A stretch of DNA of 64,000 bases from Paenibacillus_S sp043945595 (lineage in GTDB: Bacteria; Bacillota; Bacilli; Paenibacillales; NBRC-103111), in NCBI RefSeq assembly GCF_043945595.1, contig NZ_JBIFNP010000001.1, forward strand, positions 372,001 to 436,000, written 5' to 3'. The notes under the pieces are model-generated. The model ran no database searches and was not told the origin of the DNA. It saw nothing but the letters and a program-made list of their open reading frames with translations. Shown in pieces: positions 24,704 to 34,493 of this stretch. Numbering within the stretch: position 1 is the stretch's first letter; every line of letters starts with the position of its first letter. The position numbers were made by a program, and so were the translations under genes.

Positions 24704-26162
24704 TTGTCTTTATTTGATCTCAAGTTACAAGAAGTACATAACCGGCTTCACGCTAAGGAAATCTCCGTATCGGATTTGGTGAACGCGTCTTACGAACGGA
24801 TCGGGCAAGTGGACGGCAAGATCCAGGCGTTCCTGAAGCTTGACGAGGAGAACGCACGCGCGACGGCTAAAGCATTGGACGAGCAGCTCGCAGCAGGGGG
24901 GCCCGAGGGCTGCTGTTCGGCTTGCCTGTCGGAATCAAGGATAACATTGTGACCGAGGGTGTGACGACGACCTGCGCAAGTCAATTTTTGCGTAATTTCA
25001 ACCCGGTGTATGATGCGACAGTCGTACGCAAGCTGAAAGAGGCCCAAGCGGTTTCGATCGGCAAATTAAATATGGACGAGTTCGCAATGGGCGGCTCGAA
25101 TGAAAACTCGAGCTTTCACCCGACGTACAACCCATGGAACCCGGAATACGTGCCGGGAGGCTCCAGCGGCGGTTCCGCTGCTGCCGTAGCTGCCGGGGAA
25201 GTTTATTTCTCGCTCGGCTCCGATACGGGCGGTTCGATCCGCCAGCCTGCATCTTATTGCGGCATCGTCGGCTTGAAGCCTACATACGGGCTGGTATCCC
25301 GTTTTGGCCTGGTTGCCTTCGCATCGTCCCTGGATCAGATCGGGCAGCTTTGACCAAAAATGTCGAAGACAGCGCCTATCTGCTTCAGGCTATCGCAGGG
25401 CACGATCCAGCGGATTCCACCTCGGCTAATGTGGAAATTCCGGATTACCTGAGTGCGCTGACAGGCGACATCAAGGGCTTGCGGGTCGCCATTCCGAAGG
25501 AATACCTGGGCGAAGGGATCGACCCGAAGGTTCGCGATGCGGTGCAGACCGCATTGAAAGTGCTGGAAGGACTTGGCGCGGTCGTGGAAGAGGTATCGCT
25601 GCCGCATTCCGAATATGCGGTTGCAACCTATTACCTGCTCGCTTCCTCCGAGGCTTCTTCGAACCTAGCCCGGTTTGACGGCGTCCGTTACGGCGTGCGC
25701 GCGGAAAACCCGAAGAACCTGCTCGACCTGTATCATACGTCCCGCAGCGAAGGCTTCGGCCCGGAAGTAAAGCGCCGTATTATGCTCGGCACATATGCAC
25801 TCAGCTCCGGTTACTATGATGCTTATTACTTGAAGGCGCAGAAGGTGCGCACTCTGATCAAGCAGGATTTCGATAAAGTATTTGAAAATTACGACGTGGT
25901 TATCGGGCCGACAGTCCCTACAACAGCCTTTAAAGTAGGCTCTCAGGTGAATGATCCGATGACGATGTATTTGAATGATATTTTGACAATCCCGGTTAAT
26001 TTGGCGGGCGTTCCTGCCATCAGTATTCCGTGCGGTTTGGCGGACGGGATGCCGGTCGGTTTGCAAATCATCGGCAAGCCTCTGGACGAATCGACGGTGC
26101 TGCGCGTGGCGCACGCCTTCGAACAAAATACGGAACATCATAAGCTGCGTCCGCAGCTGTAA
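24704..26162 (+). pseudogene. gatA: Amidotransferase subunit A, frame interrupted twice
   Basis: TTG 24704 follows GGGAGGACGCAGC. The coding sequence reads as GatA (about 486 residues) in three successive frames. The first break is in a G run at 24896-24901 (six G where seven would keep the frame into GLLFGLPVGIKDN). The second is GGG at 25342-25344 (one G short between SSLDQIG and ALTKNVEDSAYLL). All catalytic elements are present: the Lys of GIKDN, the SSGGS loop with serine in GGSSGGSAAAVAAG, and SDTGGSIRQPA for the cis-Ser nucleophile. GatA releases ammonia from glutamine. Since the protein is essential in organisms lacking glutaminyl-tRNA synthetase, both breaks are almost certainly errors in the sequence. 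Confidence 0.88.
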
Positions 26163-26189
26163 CTATAACGAGAGAAAGGAGCAACCAGC

Positions 26190-27635
26190 ATGTCAGCAAC
26201 GGAAACGAAATATGAAACGGTCATCGGCTTGGAAGTGCACGTAGAGCTGCATACCCAGTCCAAAATTTTTTGCGGATGCTCCACGGCCTTCGGAGCGCCG
26301 CCGAATACACATACATGCCCGGTATGCCTTGGTTACCCCGGCGTACTGCCTGTATTGAACAAGCAGGCGGTTGAATACGCGATGAAAGCGGCTATGGCGT
26401 TGAACTGCCAAATTGCGACGGACAGCAAGTTTGACCGCAAAAACTATTTTTACCCCGATTCGCCCAAGGCGTATCAAATTTCCCAATACGACAAGCCGAT
26501 CGGCGAGCACGGCTGGATCGAGATTGAAGTGAACGGGCAGACGAAACGGATCGGCGTGACGCGCGTCCATCTGGAAGAGGATGCAGGTAAGCTGACGCAC
26601 GTGGATGGCGGCTATGCATCGCTTGCCGACTTTAATCGCGTAGGTACCCCGCTGATCGAGATCGTGTCCGAGCCGGACCTGCGTTCTCCCGAGGAAGCCC
26701 GCGCTTACCTGGAGAAGCTGAAGGCGATTATGCAATATTGCGACGTATCCGACGTGAAGATGGAAGAGGGCTCCCTTCGCTGTGATGCCAACATCAGTAT
26801 TCGTCCTTACGGACAGGAGAAGTTCGGAACGCGTGCGGAGCTGAAAAATATGAACTCGTTCCGCGGCGTGCAAAAAGGCCTCGAGTACGAGGAATGGCGC
26901 CAAGCGGATGTGCTGGACAGCGGCGGCACCGTCGTACAGGAGACTCGCCGTTGGGATGAGGCTCAAGGCAAGACGCTCACGATGCGGAGCAAGGAAGAAG
27001 CTCACGATTACCGCTACTTCCCGGACCCGGATTTGGTTCGCCTCTATATCGACGATGAGTGGAAGGCGCGCGTCAAAGCGAGCATCCCGGAGCTGCCGGA
27101 TGCGCGGAAGGCTCGTTATGTGAGCGAGTACGGCCTGCCAAGCTATGATGCGGAGGTAATTACTTCCTCTATCAAGATTGCCGATTTCTTCGAAGAGAGC
27201 TTGAACTATACGAAAGACGCCAAAGCTGTCGCCAACTGGATCATGGGCGATCTGCTCGGCTATCTGAATGCGAACAATCTAGAGCTGAGCGATGTGAAGG
27301 TGACGGGTAAAGGCTTAGGTGAAATGATCGGTCTGATGGAGAAAGGAACGATCAGCAGCAAGATCGCCAAAACTGTCTTCAAAGCTATGCTGGAGACCGG
27401 TAAAGCTCCGCAGGCGATCGTCGAGGAGCAGGGCCTTGTTCAAATCAGCGATGAAGGTGCCATCAAGGCGGTAGTCGATCAAGTGGTTGCGAACAATCCC
27501 CAATCGGTTGCCGACTTCAAAGCAGGTAAAGACAAAGCCGTCGGCTTCCTGGTCGGACAAGTGATGAAGGAAACCAAAGGAAAAGCGAATCCGGGACTGG
27601 TTAACAAGCTGATTCTGGAAGCGTTGAATCAATAA
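26190..27635 (+). CDS. gatB: Asp/Glu-tRNA amidotransferase subunit B
   Basis: The 481-residue GatB phosphorylates the side chain of misacylated Glu-tRNA(Gln) or Asp-tRNA(Asn) and transfers ammonia to it. Seen: YETVIGLEVHVELHT at the start, zinc-type cysteines in FCGCS and CPVCLGYPG, the KNYFYPDSPKAYQISQ active-site segment, and a C-terminal YqeY-like tail domain (IMGDLLGYLN; GFLVGQVMKETKGKANPGLVNKLI). Length and start are standard, ATG 26190 after AAAGGAGCAACCAGC, 27 bases behind gatA. A near-perfect terminator at 27649-27690 ends the operon. Confidence 0.97.
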   Translation: MSATETKYETVIGLEVHVELHTQSKIFCGCSTAFGAPPNTHTCPVCLGYPGVLPVLNKQAVEYAMKAAMALNCQIATDSKFDRKNYFYPDSPKAYQISQYDKPIGEHGWIEIEVNGQTKRIGVTRVHLEEDAGKLTHVDGGYASLADFNRVGTPLIEIVSEPDLRSPEEARAYLEKLKAIMQYCDVSDVKMEEGSLRCDANISIRPYGQEKFGTRAELKNMNSFRGVQKGLEYEEWRQADVLDSGGTVVQETRRWDEAQGKTLTMRSKEEAHDYRYFPDPDLVRLYIDDEWKARVKASIPELPDARKARYVSEYGLPSYDAEVITSSIKIADFFEESLNYTKDAKAVANWIMGDLLGYLNANNLELSDVKVTGKGLGEMIGLMEKGTISSKIAKTVFKAMLETGKAPQAIVEEQGLVQISDEGAIKAVVDQVVANNPQSVADFKAGKDKAVGFLVGQVMKETKGKANPGLVNKLILEALNQ

Positions 27636-27648
27636 GTTTGGATATGTG

Positions 27649-27690
27649 CAACAAAAGCCTTTCGCGTTCTCGCGAAAGGCTTTTGTTGTA
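27649..27690 (+). terminator. Terminator of the gatCAB operon
   Basis: Perfect 18-bp stem, CAACAAAAGCCTTTCGCG with its complement, loop TTCT. The T-rich part lies in the stem itself. Confidence 0.9.
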
Positions 27691-27864
27691 GTCGGGGCAA
27701 GCTCACAAGCTTTAACCCTTCACGCTAAGCGTGTTTGGGCAAAGAGGGGTGTCCTGCTTTTCGGAAGGAGTTTACGTTTTTTTCCTGAATAGGAGTGGAT
27801 TGAAAGTCCCGCCTATTGTATACTTCTGCTTAACAAGATGCTGCTGTATTCAGGAGGGAACCGT

Positions 27865-28320
27865 ATGATCCGTAAAATTGATTTATCCGATAATCAGCAA
27901 GTACTGGATCTGCTGTTTCTCCAACAGCTGGCCTACCGTATCGAGGCTGAACTGATCGGATTTAAAGAAATTCCGCCTTTATGGGATTCGCCCAAGACGC
28001 TGAAGGACTCGGGCGAATGCTTTTTCGGCTATTATGAAGCGGCGAAGCTGATCGGAGCGGTATCGGTGAAGCAGAGTCCCAAAGAGATGACGATCTGCAG
28101 AATGATGGTTCATCCTTCGCATTTTCGGCAGGGTATCGCGACCCTGCTGCTTCAGTATGCCGAGGGCCTTGCCGTCCCCGGATTAATGATCAAGGTATCG
28201 ACGGGCACGAAGAACGCTCCCGCTATTCATCTCTATACCAAGTTCGGGTATGAGCCGGGACAGATCATAGAGATTGCACCCGGCATTACCTTAACCGTCT
28301 ACCACAAGACGGCTTCTTGA
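27865..28320 (+). CDS. GNAT family acetyltransferase
   Basis: A 151-residue GCN5-related N-acetyltransferase. MVHPSHFRQGIATLLLQYAE is the acetyl-CoA pyrophosphate-binding motif A (the R/QxxGxA loop reads RQGIAT), preceded by an ICRMMVHP strand and followed by IHLYTKFGYEP, the motif B. Substrate unknown. ATG 27865 follows AGGAGGGAACCGT; a longer frame upstream lacks a site. The gene ends 14 bases before the stop of the convergent gene, with no terminator between. Confidence 0.85.
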   Translation: MIRKIDLSDNQQVLDLLFLQQLAYRIEAELIGFKEIPPLWDSPKTLKDSGECFFGYYEAAKLIGAVSVKQSPKEMTICRMMVHPSHFRQGIATLLLQYAEGLAVPGLMIKVSTGTKNAPAIHLYTKFGYEPGQIIEIAPGITLTVYHKTAS

Positions 28321-28334
28321 AGGAACCGCGGCGC

Positions 28335-30031
28335 TTAGCCGCTGATGGTGTAGCCGCTCCAATCGACAGGCTTTCCATGGATGGAGACCGTTCGGGCCGA
28401 ATGAAGGCTGAGCGCTTCTCCTCTTCGCGTAACATAAGCAATTTGGCATCCGTCAGCATCGGTCTCAGTCGTAAAGCTGGCCCGGTGCGTCTGCATTTTG
28501 TCGGCAAGCTCCTGCACGTTATGAATCCCCAGCTGTTTCGCCTCGGAAACCGAGAGCGCCTCAATCGCCACCCCGTTTTTGCCGGAAACCAGCGGACTCG
28601 AAATCGAGACCCGGTCGGCTTTTTCCTCTATGGTAAACTCGTGCATCAAGTGGAAGGCCAAATATATGTTTCCCACGCGTCCGTACCCGCTTCGATCGAT
28701 GAAGCGCCATTCCCCTTTCGGCAGACACCCGATGATCGTCGGGAAGATATCCTCTGCGGCGCCGCCGGATGGGGCAGCCCACAGCTGCATCGCCGTATCT
28801 TTATGAAGCAGCACCTCTCCATAGCGGCTGGCGTGTCTGTCATCCCCCGGTTTGTATTTGGCTCCCGGATGGAAGAAGAAGGCCTGGTTGACGCCGGCCT
28901 GCGCCGAAGGATCGGTCAAGGGAAGGGTAACATCCCAGCGCTGCTGCTCATTGTCGAACTCGTCGCGCCGCTCCCAAATACCGCCTACCGCATAATCCGG
29001 CGTGATGTATACATACGTATGCGCTTCTTCGGTCACCGTGCCGTCAGCTCCGGCAAAGCGAATCAGCCGCTTCTCTTCGACCGGCCCGGACAGGTGCATT
29101 CCGATTTTTTTAACTTCATCCGAAATGGTGTAATTATATAGACCGGCGCCTTCCAGCCGGGTGATGAGCTCAGGCATCGGGAAGTCGCCGAATTGAATAT
29201 AGTCAAGCAGCGTATTATTGTCCTTCGGTCCGTCATGCGGCCATTGCCGCGATTGGGCTCCGACCCAGGCGCCCTTCAAATAATAATGAGCTCGAAGCTG
29301 CCAAAGCGCTTCCAGCATCCTGTCGGCAATGAGGCGAGCTTCAGGATGCTCGACGATTTCCCAGACGCAGGTAAACGCTTGAATCCAATGCCAGTGCCAG
29401 GGCAGCGCGCCGTACTCCTTGAAGCCGAACGTTTGAATATGCTGAAGCTGGCGCTTGGCAAATTCGATCCCTTGCTCCAGCAGTCCCTGATCGTCAAACT
29501 GATGGCCGAGCAGCAGCTTTAATGCGGTATGCTTCGCCTCATGATGATGAATCTGCTCGAGCGGATGCCGGTACACGCTGCTTTGATAGAGATGAACGAA
29601 GCAGACGTTCAGCTCGCTTTTCAACTCCACGGGCAGGCTGCTCTGATATTGGTGGTAGAACAGGATAAGCAGGCAGCCCATCAGTTCAACCGGCAGCGGA
29701 TTAGGAGAAGCGGACGCCGGTCCGTCCCCAGATTTAAAGGCCAATGGCCATACATCGGATGCGATGGATCTTGCACCTGCAGAGCTAACACCTTGCGAAT
29801 CATGCCGGCGGCAAGCTCGATTCCCGAAGTACGCTCTTGCTCCGTCAGTCCGGAACAGTCTGTCGGTTGGACGCAATAGGCGTAAAGATGGATGGCATAA
29901 TAAAAGTTATCGCGGACATCGTTGTGAAACCAGAATCCGCTTGGCTGAACAGGGAGCTCCAGCGCCTTGCGCGCAGCGAATCGGGTAATGGCTTGTCGTC
30001 TATCGTTTATCGAAAGATCAGGCTGCATCAT
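28335..30031 (-). pseudogene. Large protein of unknown function, probable carbohydrate-active toroid fold, frame interrupted
   Basis: ATG 30031 follows GGAGGAATACAACC. The first 100 codons and the following 463 lie in different frames; adding one G to the coding GGGG at 29726-29729 joins WPLNLG to DGPASASPNPLPVELMG and gives about 565 residues. There is no signal peptide. The N-terminal two-thirds is helical with repeated Trp/His/Tyr (WHWHWIQAFTCVWEIVE; WVGAQSRQWPHDG), as in alpha/alpha toroid lyases and hydrolases; the last third is beta-rich (FAGADGTVTEEAHTYVYITP). This two-part layout resembles heparinase-like polysaccharide lyases, but I see no diagnostic motif, so the function is open. 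No transporter or sugar regulator lies beside it. Confidence 0.6.
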
Positions 30032-30214
30032 AGGTTGTATTCCTCCATTGAAGTATGCTTATTATTCACTTGAAACGTTTTATTTCTCCATTTATTAAGT
30101 CTACCGCCGCGGCAGGGGAAGTCAACCAAATTTTTTGAAAAGATCCTCATCGGACAGGCTAAACCGTGTTAAAATATAGTTCATTATCCAAATTCAAATA
30201 GGGGGAAATAGCTT

Positions 30215-30907
30215 ATGGCCTCAAATCCTTGGTACATTGATCAAATTCATATTACACTTCGACTGATTCTGGCTGTAGTCCTCGGAGGCCTGATCGGTTT
30301 TGAGCGGGAGCGCAGCAGTCATGCGGCAGGTCTGCGGACTCATATTTTGGTTTGTCTCGGTTCCACACTGATTATGCTGCTGTCCATGTATGGCTTCTCC
30401 GAATTTTCGAAGCTGTCCAACGTCCAGCGCGACCCGGCCCGTTTGGCGGCGCAGGTCATTAGCGGAATAGGCTTTTTAGGGGCGGGAACTATTTTATATA
30501 CAGGGAAATCGATCACGGGTCTCACGACGGCGGCCTCGTTGTGGGTCGTTGCGGCCATCGGTTTGGCTACAGGGGCCGGGTTTTATTATGCCTCCGGCTT
30601 GACCTGCGTACTGGCGCTGCTCAGCCTTTGGGTTCTCAATGTGGTGGAGCAGAAATATTTTGACGGCAAAAAGCTGCGCATTCTGCGCATCCAAGCGGAT
30701 GAAAGTCCGGGTATTTTGACTCGCATCTCCTCGACTTTAACCGCCAAAGGCAACGATATCCGGAAGCTGACGGTGGAAGATACGGAAAGACAGAGCACGG
30801 AAATGATCATTTCCATTGCGCTGCGAATGTCCAGAGGGAACCACATTACGTCCGTTGTGGAGGAACTGCAGCAGATGGACGGGGTTCATTCGGTATCGTG
30901 CGAATAA
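30215..30907 (+). CDS. MgtC/SapB family membrane protein
   Basis: A 230-residue protein. The first 140 residues carry four or five membrane segments and the family signatures LGGLIGFERERSSHAAGLRTH, GIGFLGAGTI and GLTTAASLWVVAAIGLATGAG. The C-terminal 75 residues form a small cytoplasmic domain of ACT-like pattern (SPGILTRISSTLTAKGNDI). MgtC proteins modulate Mg2+ homeostasis and ATP synthase in enterics; in Bacilli (YhiD/SapB) the role is unclear. ATG 30215 follows AGGGGGAAATAGCTT. It stands alone. Confidence 0.88.
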   Translation: MASNPWYIDQIHITLRLILAVVLGGLIGFERERSSHAAGLRTHILVCLGSTLIMLLSMYGFSEFSKLSNVQRDPARLAAQVISGIGFLGAGTILYTGKSITGLTTAASLWVVAAIGLATGAGFYYASGLTCVLALLSLWVLNVVEQKYFDGKKLRILRIQADESPGILTRISSTLTAKGNDIRKLTVEDTERQSTEMIISIALRMSRGNHITSVVEELQQMDGVHSVSCE

Positions 30908-30995
30908 ATTAACGGGTGACTTGCAAATAAAATGAAGGGATACTTCCATAGGGATCGTCTAAGGTAACAGAACGTACAATGAAGGCGGTGAAACG

Positions 30996-31598
30996 ATGGA
31001 ACAATTGACGGATGAGCAGTTGATCGACCAGATCCGTCAAGGCGATGATGAAGCGTACCGTCTCTTGATAGAGAGGCACAAGCACTATATTTATACGCTA
31101 GTCTACCGCATGACCCAGCATCGGGAAACCGCCGAAGACCTTACGCAGGAAATTTTTATCAAGCTGTACCGCTCTCTCATTTATTTTCGCGGAGAATCCA
31201 AGTTCACGACCTGGTTATACCGGCTGGCCGCCAATGTCGTAACCGATTACCACCGCGCGCAGAAACGCAGGCCTCATCAGACCCTGGTGGATAAATTGAA
31301 GGGCTGGTTCAGCAGCAGGGAAGAGGAACCGGAAGCGGTCGCCATTCAGAAGGAGGAGCAGCATACCGTTCAGCGTTTATTGTCCGAGCTTCCGGATAAG
31401 TACAGACTCATACTTTATTTGTATCACTACAAGCAGCTCTCCTATCAGGAGATATCCGAAGTCACCGAGCTTCCCCTCAAAACGATTGAAACTCGTTTAT
31501 ACCGGGGGAAAGCGCTCCTCAAACAAAAATGGCAGGAGGTTAGAGACAATGAACAAGCAGCATCCGGACGATCTTCAGCTTCAACGATATCTGAATAA
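30996..31598 (+). CDS. ECF sigma factor, SigW-like
   Basis: A 200-residue RNA polymerase sigma factor with only regions 2 and 4. Region 2 reads LVYRMTQHRETAEDLTQEIFIKLY then FTTWLYRLAANVVTDYHR (-10 recognition); region 4 reads LLSELPDKYRLILYLYHYKQLSYQEISEV with a helix-turn-helix (-35 recognition). It most resembles SigW-like members that respond to envelope stress. ATG 30996 follows GAAGGCGGTGAAACG. Its end overlaps the anti-sigma gene by 50 bases, a typical pair. No clear autoregulatory promoter was found in the leader. Confidence 0.9.
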   Translation: MEQLTDEQLIDQIRQGDDEAYRLLIERHKHYIYTLVYRMTQHRETAEDLTQEIFIKLYRSLIYFRGESKFTTWLYRLAANVVTDYHRAQKRRPHQTLVDKLKGWFSSREEEPEAVAIQKEEQHTVQRLLSELPDKYRLILYLYHYKQLSYQEISEVTELPLKTIETRLYRGKALLKQKWQEVRDNEQAASGRSSASTISE

Positions 31599-32001
31599 AG
31601 CATGCTCCGAGCACGAATACAAAAGAATACAGCATCATCTTCGAAGCTGTCCGGTCTGCAAATCCGGCTTATATGCCTTTGCCGAGCTGGAATCGGCGCT
31701 GGAAGACCTTCCCTTGCTGGAGGCGCCTCCCGGTCTGGAGGACAACGTGATGCAGGCCATTCGTGAAGCGAGTAAGCCGCAAACGGCCCCCGCACGGTCC
31801 GGGCCCAATCATCATGCCCGCTTTCGCTCGGAGCTGGTGCACTGCTTTATCGCTACCGCGGCAACGTTTTTGTTCATCAGCTCCGGCCTGTGGACCCGCA
31901 TGGTTTCCATGAATCCGGTACAGTGGAGCGCGGATGTTCAGCATCAGGTCAGCTTTATCGAGCTTCTGGTGCACCGGTTATCGGTACAGCTGCTTTCCTG
32001 A
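31549..32001 (+). CDS. Zinc-finger anti-sigma factor
   Basis: A 150-residue membrane protein. The N-terminal anti-sigma domain has the zinc motif H-X3-C-X2-C in HHLRSCPVC. The middle is a Pro-rich linker and the membrane segment is at about residues 105-125 (CFIATAATFLFISSGLW), with a short outer tail. Such proteins hold the ECF factor at the membrane until regulated proteolysis releases it. ATG 31549 follows GGCAGGAGGTTAGAGACA, inside the sigma gene, giving coupled expression. The next two genes in the same direction are membrane proteins and probably belong to the same stress operon. Confidence 0.85.
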   Translation: MNKQHPDDLQLQRYLNKACSEHEYKRIQHHLRSCPVCKSGLYAFAELESALEDLPLLEAPPGLEDNVMQAIREASKPQTAPARSGPNHHARFRSELVHCFIATAATFLFISSGLWTRMVSMNPVQWSADVQHQVSFIELLVHRLSVQLLS

Positions 32002-32049
32002 AGACGGCGTGCGTTCGGTTTAATTAGTTTAATAATGGAGGGAATATAG

Positions 32050-32691
32050 ATGGAAGAGCAGCGGAAGGAGCCCTTGTTAACCGAGGAAGAAAAAGAAGAA
32101 GCGTTTTTGCGGGAGCGTATGGAGCGTTGGGGGCATGCCAGGCAGGATCGAATGCCGCCTCGGCTGGATCCTTTCCGAAGCTCAATGAGAAAAAGCAAAT
32201 GGGTGGCGTGCCTGCTGTCCTTTCTTATACCGGGAACCGGTCAGCTGTATTTGGGCTTGATGCAGCGGGGGATGAGTCTGATGCTGCTCCTTATCCTGGA
32301 TATTTTTGCAATTGTCTTTTTTGCGACCAGCTCCAATACGAATATTCCGCTTATCGTGCTGTTCTCGCTTTTTGTGCCGGTCATTTATTTTTACAATATT
32401 TTCGATGCCCTGCAGCAGACAGACCGGGTCAATGGGCGCTGGAGCGACGGATTTGCCGATTCGTTCGGAGGCTTTAACAGCAGCGACGACGTCTTCCCTA
32501 AGGGAAAGAGGCGCTTCAAGGGGAGCAGCTTCGGTTATCTGTTGGTTATAGGCGGAGCCTTTTTGTTCCTTGTCAGCAGCAAGCCGGCATGGTTGAACAA
32601 GCTGTTTGAGCTTGTAGGCTCCTCGATAGGAGCTGTCGTTCTTATTGTAGCCGGGATTGTTTTGTTTCTGAGAGAATCATTTAAAAAGTAG
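32050..32691 (+). CDS. Polytopic membrane protein with TM2-like domain
   Basis: A 213-residue protein with a charged N-terminal 50 residues, then four or five membrane segments. SFLIPGTGQLYLGLMQRGMSLM resembles the TM2/YozB-like start (proline-glycine turn between two helices), and YFYNIFDALQQ and GYLLVIGGAFLFL follow. The family is known as TM2-domain or hypothetical membrane proteins in Paenibacillus; no function is established. It lies 48 bases after the anti-sigma gene and 42 before the DUF4097 protein gene, so the three are likely one transcript related to the envelope response. Confidence 0.7.
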   Translation: MEEQRKEPLLTEEEKEEAFLRERMERWGHARQDRMPPRLDPFRSSMRKSKWVACLLSFLIPGTGQLYLGLMQRGMSLMLLLILDIFAIVFFATSSNTNIPLIVLFSLFVPVIYFYNIFDALQQTDRVNGRWSDGFADSFGGFNSSDDVFPKGKRRFKGSSFGYLLVIGGAFLFLVSSKPAWLNKLFELVGSSIGAVVLIVAGIVLFLRESFKK

Positions 32692-32733
32692 CTGCCGGGG
32701 CATTCAGCTTTCAGCAGAGAGGAGGGAACCCCC

Positions 32734-33957
32734 ATGCGTAAAGCAGGACGCTTTACATCAGCGCTGCTGTTAATTGCAGTAGGAGCCGCAGTTATTGTTG
32801 ACCAGTATGCCGGTACCGCTTGGACGGAGCGGCTCATTGAATGGTGGCCGCTGCTGTTTATCGCGCTGGGTTTGGAATATATCTGGTTTAATTCCAGATT
32901 CAAAGAAAGCGATAAAGCGCTGAAGCTGGATTTGGCCGGTCTGATTTTTGCGGTCATCATTTCCGCGGTCGTTGTAGTCAGCATGCGGTCGGAGCTTTGG
33001 ATGCATAACGGCTGGTCGCATTTTACCCAAGAGAAGTCTTACGAGCAGGGAATGACAGAACTCCCGGTTCCCGACGGATTGGAACGGATTGTACTGACCA
33101 ACCCGGCGGGCGATGTAACGATTCGGACAGGCGACTCGGATCGGATTGTGATTCACTCAACGGTTCAGGTTGGATTCGGTGACGAGAGTCAGGCCGAAGA
33201 GTTGGCGGAGCAATCCCGGGTGGAATCGGAGACGGCCGGCAATACTTTAACTATCAAGACGGTTAGCCCGGATAGGGATCACTTCTGGGGCATGCGTAAG
33301 GTGAGAATGAATTTAATCGTTACCCTTCCGGAGCGTGCACAGCGCACAGCCAGATTGACTTTGGACCTGTCTAACGGAAGCATCACCGCAGAGCAGCTGA
33401 AGCTGGCGAAGGAGTTCAAAGGCACGACAACGAACGGGGCCATCCGGCTTACCGAGGTCGAGGCGGCGGGGCTCGATTTTCAATCCACGAATGCGAAGAT
33501 CCGTGCGGAGAAGACGAAGGGCAAGCTGAAGCTGCAGACGACGAACGGTTCCATAGAAGCCGAGGAACATGAAGGCGACCTGCGGTTGAAGTCGACGAAC
33601 GGGCAGCTGACGGCAGCCAAGGTGTCCGGAGCCATTGCAGCCGAGACGACGAACGGCGAAATTCGTTTGGACGATACGCGGTCGGGGGTTGAGGCAAGAA
33701 CGACGAACGGTTCCATTGAGGTGAACGGCGCCGCGGTTGCCGGGGATTGGAGTCTGCATACGACACACGGGAAGATTGACGTAGCGCTCCCGGGCAATGG
33801 AGATTTTCAGATTGAAGGCCAGGGCCAGTCCGTTTCGAACCATTCGACTTTGCCGCTGCGCATTTTCGGAAAGGAAATCGAAGGCAAGATCGGAACGGGC
33901 AAGTACCAAATCAAGCTCGACACGAACGGTTCTCTTGCCATCCGGTCGTCCATCTAG
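32734..33957 (+). CDS. LiaF-like / DUF4097 beta-helix membrane protein
   Basis: A 407-residue protein. Two membrane segments at residues 8-28 and 38-55, then a third at about 70-90, form the LiaI/LiaF-like N-terminus. From residue 115 to the end runs a DUF4097-type right-handed beta-helix made of short repeats, each with the TTNGSI/STNGQL consensus (about nine turns visible between 215 and 340). Related proteins act in cell-envelope stress sensing and bacteriocin response. ATG 32734 follows AGAGAGGAGGGAACCCCC. Its place after the sigma/anti-sigma pair supports an envelope-stress role. Confidence 0.8.
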   Translation: MRKAGRFTSALLLIAVGAAVIVDQYAGTAWTERLIEWWPLLFIALGLEYIWFNSRFKESDKALKLDLAGLIFAVIISAVVVVSMRSELWMHNGWSHFTQEKSYEQGMTELPVPDGLERIVLTNPAGDVTIRTGDSDRIVIHSTVQVGFGDESQAEELAEQSRVESETAGNTLTIKTVSPDRDHFWGMRKVRMNLIVTLPERAQRTARLTLDLSNGSITAEQLKLAKEFKGTTTNGAIRLTEVEAAGLDFQSTNAKIRAEKTKGKLKLQTTNGSIEAEEHEGDLRLKSTNGQLTAAKVSGAIAAETTNGEIRLDDTRSGVEARTTNGSIEVNGAAVAGDWSLHTTHGKIDVALPGNGDFQIEGQGQSVSNHSTLPLRIFGKEIEGKIGTGKYQIKLDTNGSLAIRSSI

Positions 33958-33989
33958 CCGGCATCAGAGTAAAGTGGTTTGCTCCTGGA

Positions 33990-34018
33990 TTGACAAATTG
34001 AAAGTTTGCCACTTAAAA
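33990..34018 (+). promoter_or_regulatory. Sigma-A promoter of perR
   Basis: TTGACA (33990-33995), 17-base spacer, TTAAAA (34013-34018). It lies 41 bases before the chosen start. No perfect Per box is visible. Confidence 0.65.
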
Positions 34019-34058
34019 TAAAGAGATACTCTTGTTAACGGATTGGGCGGTGAACAGC

Positions 34059-34493
34059 ATGGATTCCAGATTGGAGCAAGCGTTAACTAAACTGAAAACG
34101 ACAGGTGTGCGCATGACCCCTCAGAGACATGCTATCCTCGCCTTTTTATTGAATACGATGACCCACCCGACAGCGGATGAAATCTATAGAGCGTTGGCGC
34201 CCCGGTTTCCGAGCATGAGCGTAGCTACCGTGTACAACAATCTGAAGGTATTTATCGAGGTCGGACTGGTCCGCGAAATGACCTATGGAGATCATTCAAG
34301 CCGATTCGATGCGGATATGTCGGAGCATTACCATGCTTTGTGCGAACAGTGCGGCAAGCTCGTCGACTTTGCCTACAAACCGCTGGATGATTTGGAGCGG
34401 ACGGCCGGGCTCGAGACAGGCTTTCAGGTCAAAAGCCATCGGGTAGAGGTGTACGGTATTTGCTCGGATTGCCTGGCTGCGAAGCAGGCTTAA
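34059..34493 (+). CDS. perR: Peroxide-responsive repressor, Fur family
   Basis: A 144-residue Fur-family repressor. The DNA-binding half has GVRMTPQRHAILAFLL and FPSMSVATVYNNLKVF. The regulatory metal site of PerR is complete: His36, the Asp and His cluster in DADMSEHYHALC, and a structural zinc site of two CXXC pairs (CEQC, CSDC). Asp in place of the Fur Glu marks PerR rather than Fur. It represses catalase and iron-storage genes and is inactivated by H2O2 oxidising the iron-bound His. ATG 34059 follows GGGCGGTGAACAGC. With ygzB and ygxA it keeps the B. subtilis order, interrupted here by a GH18 gene. A weak hairpin at 34547-34565 may end the transcript. Confidence 0.9.
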   Translation: MDSRLEQALTKLKTTGVRMTPQRHAILAFLLNTMTHPTADEIYRALAPRFPSMSVATVYNNLKVFIEVGLVREMTYGDHSSRFDADMSEHYHALCEQCGKLVDFAYKPLDDLERTAGLETGFQVKSHRVEVYGICSDCLAAKQA

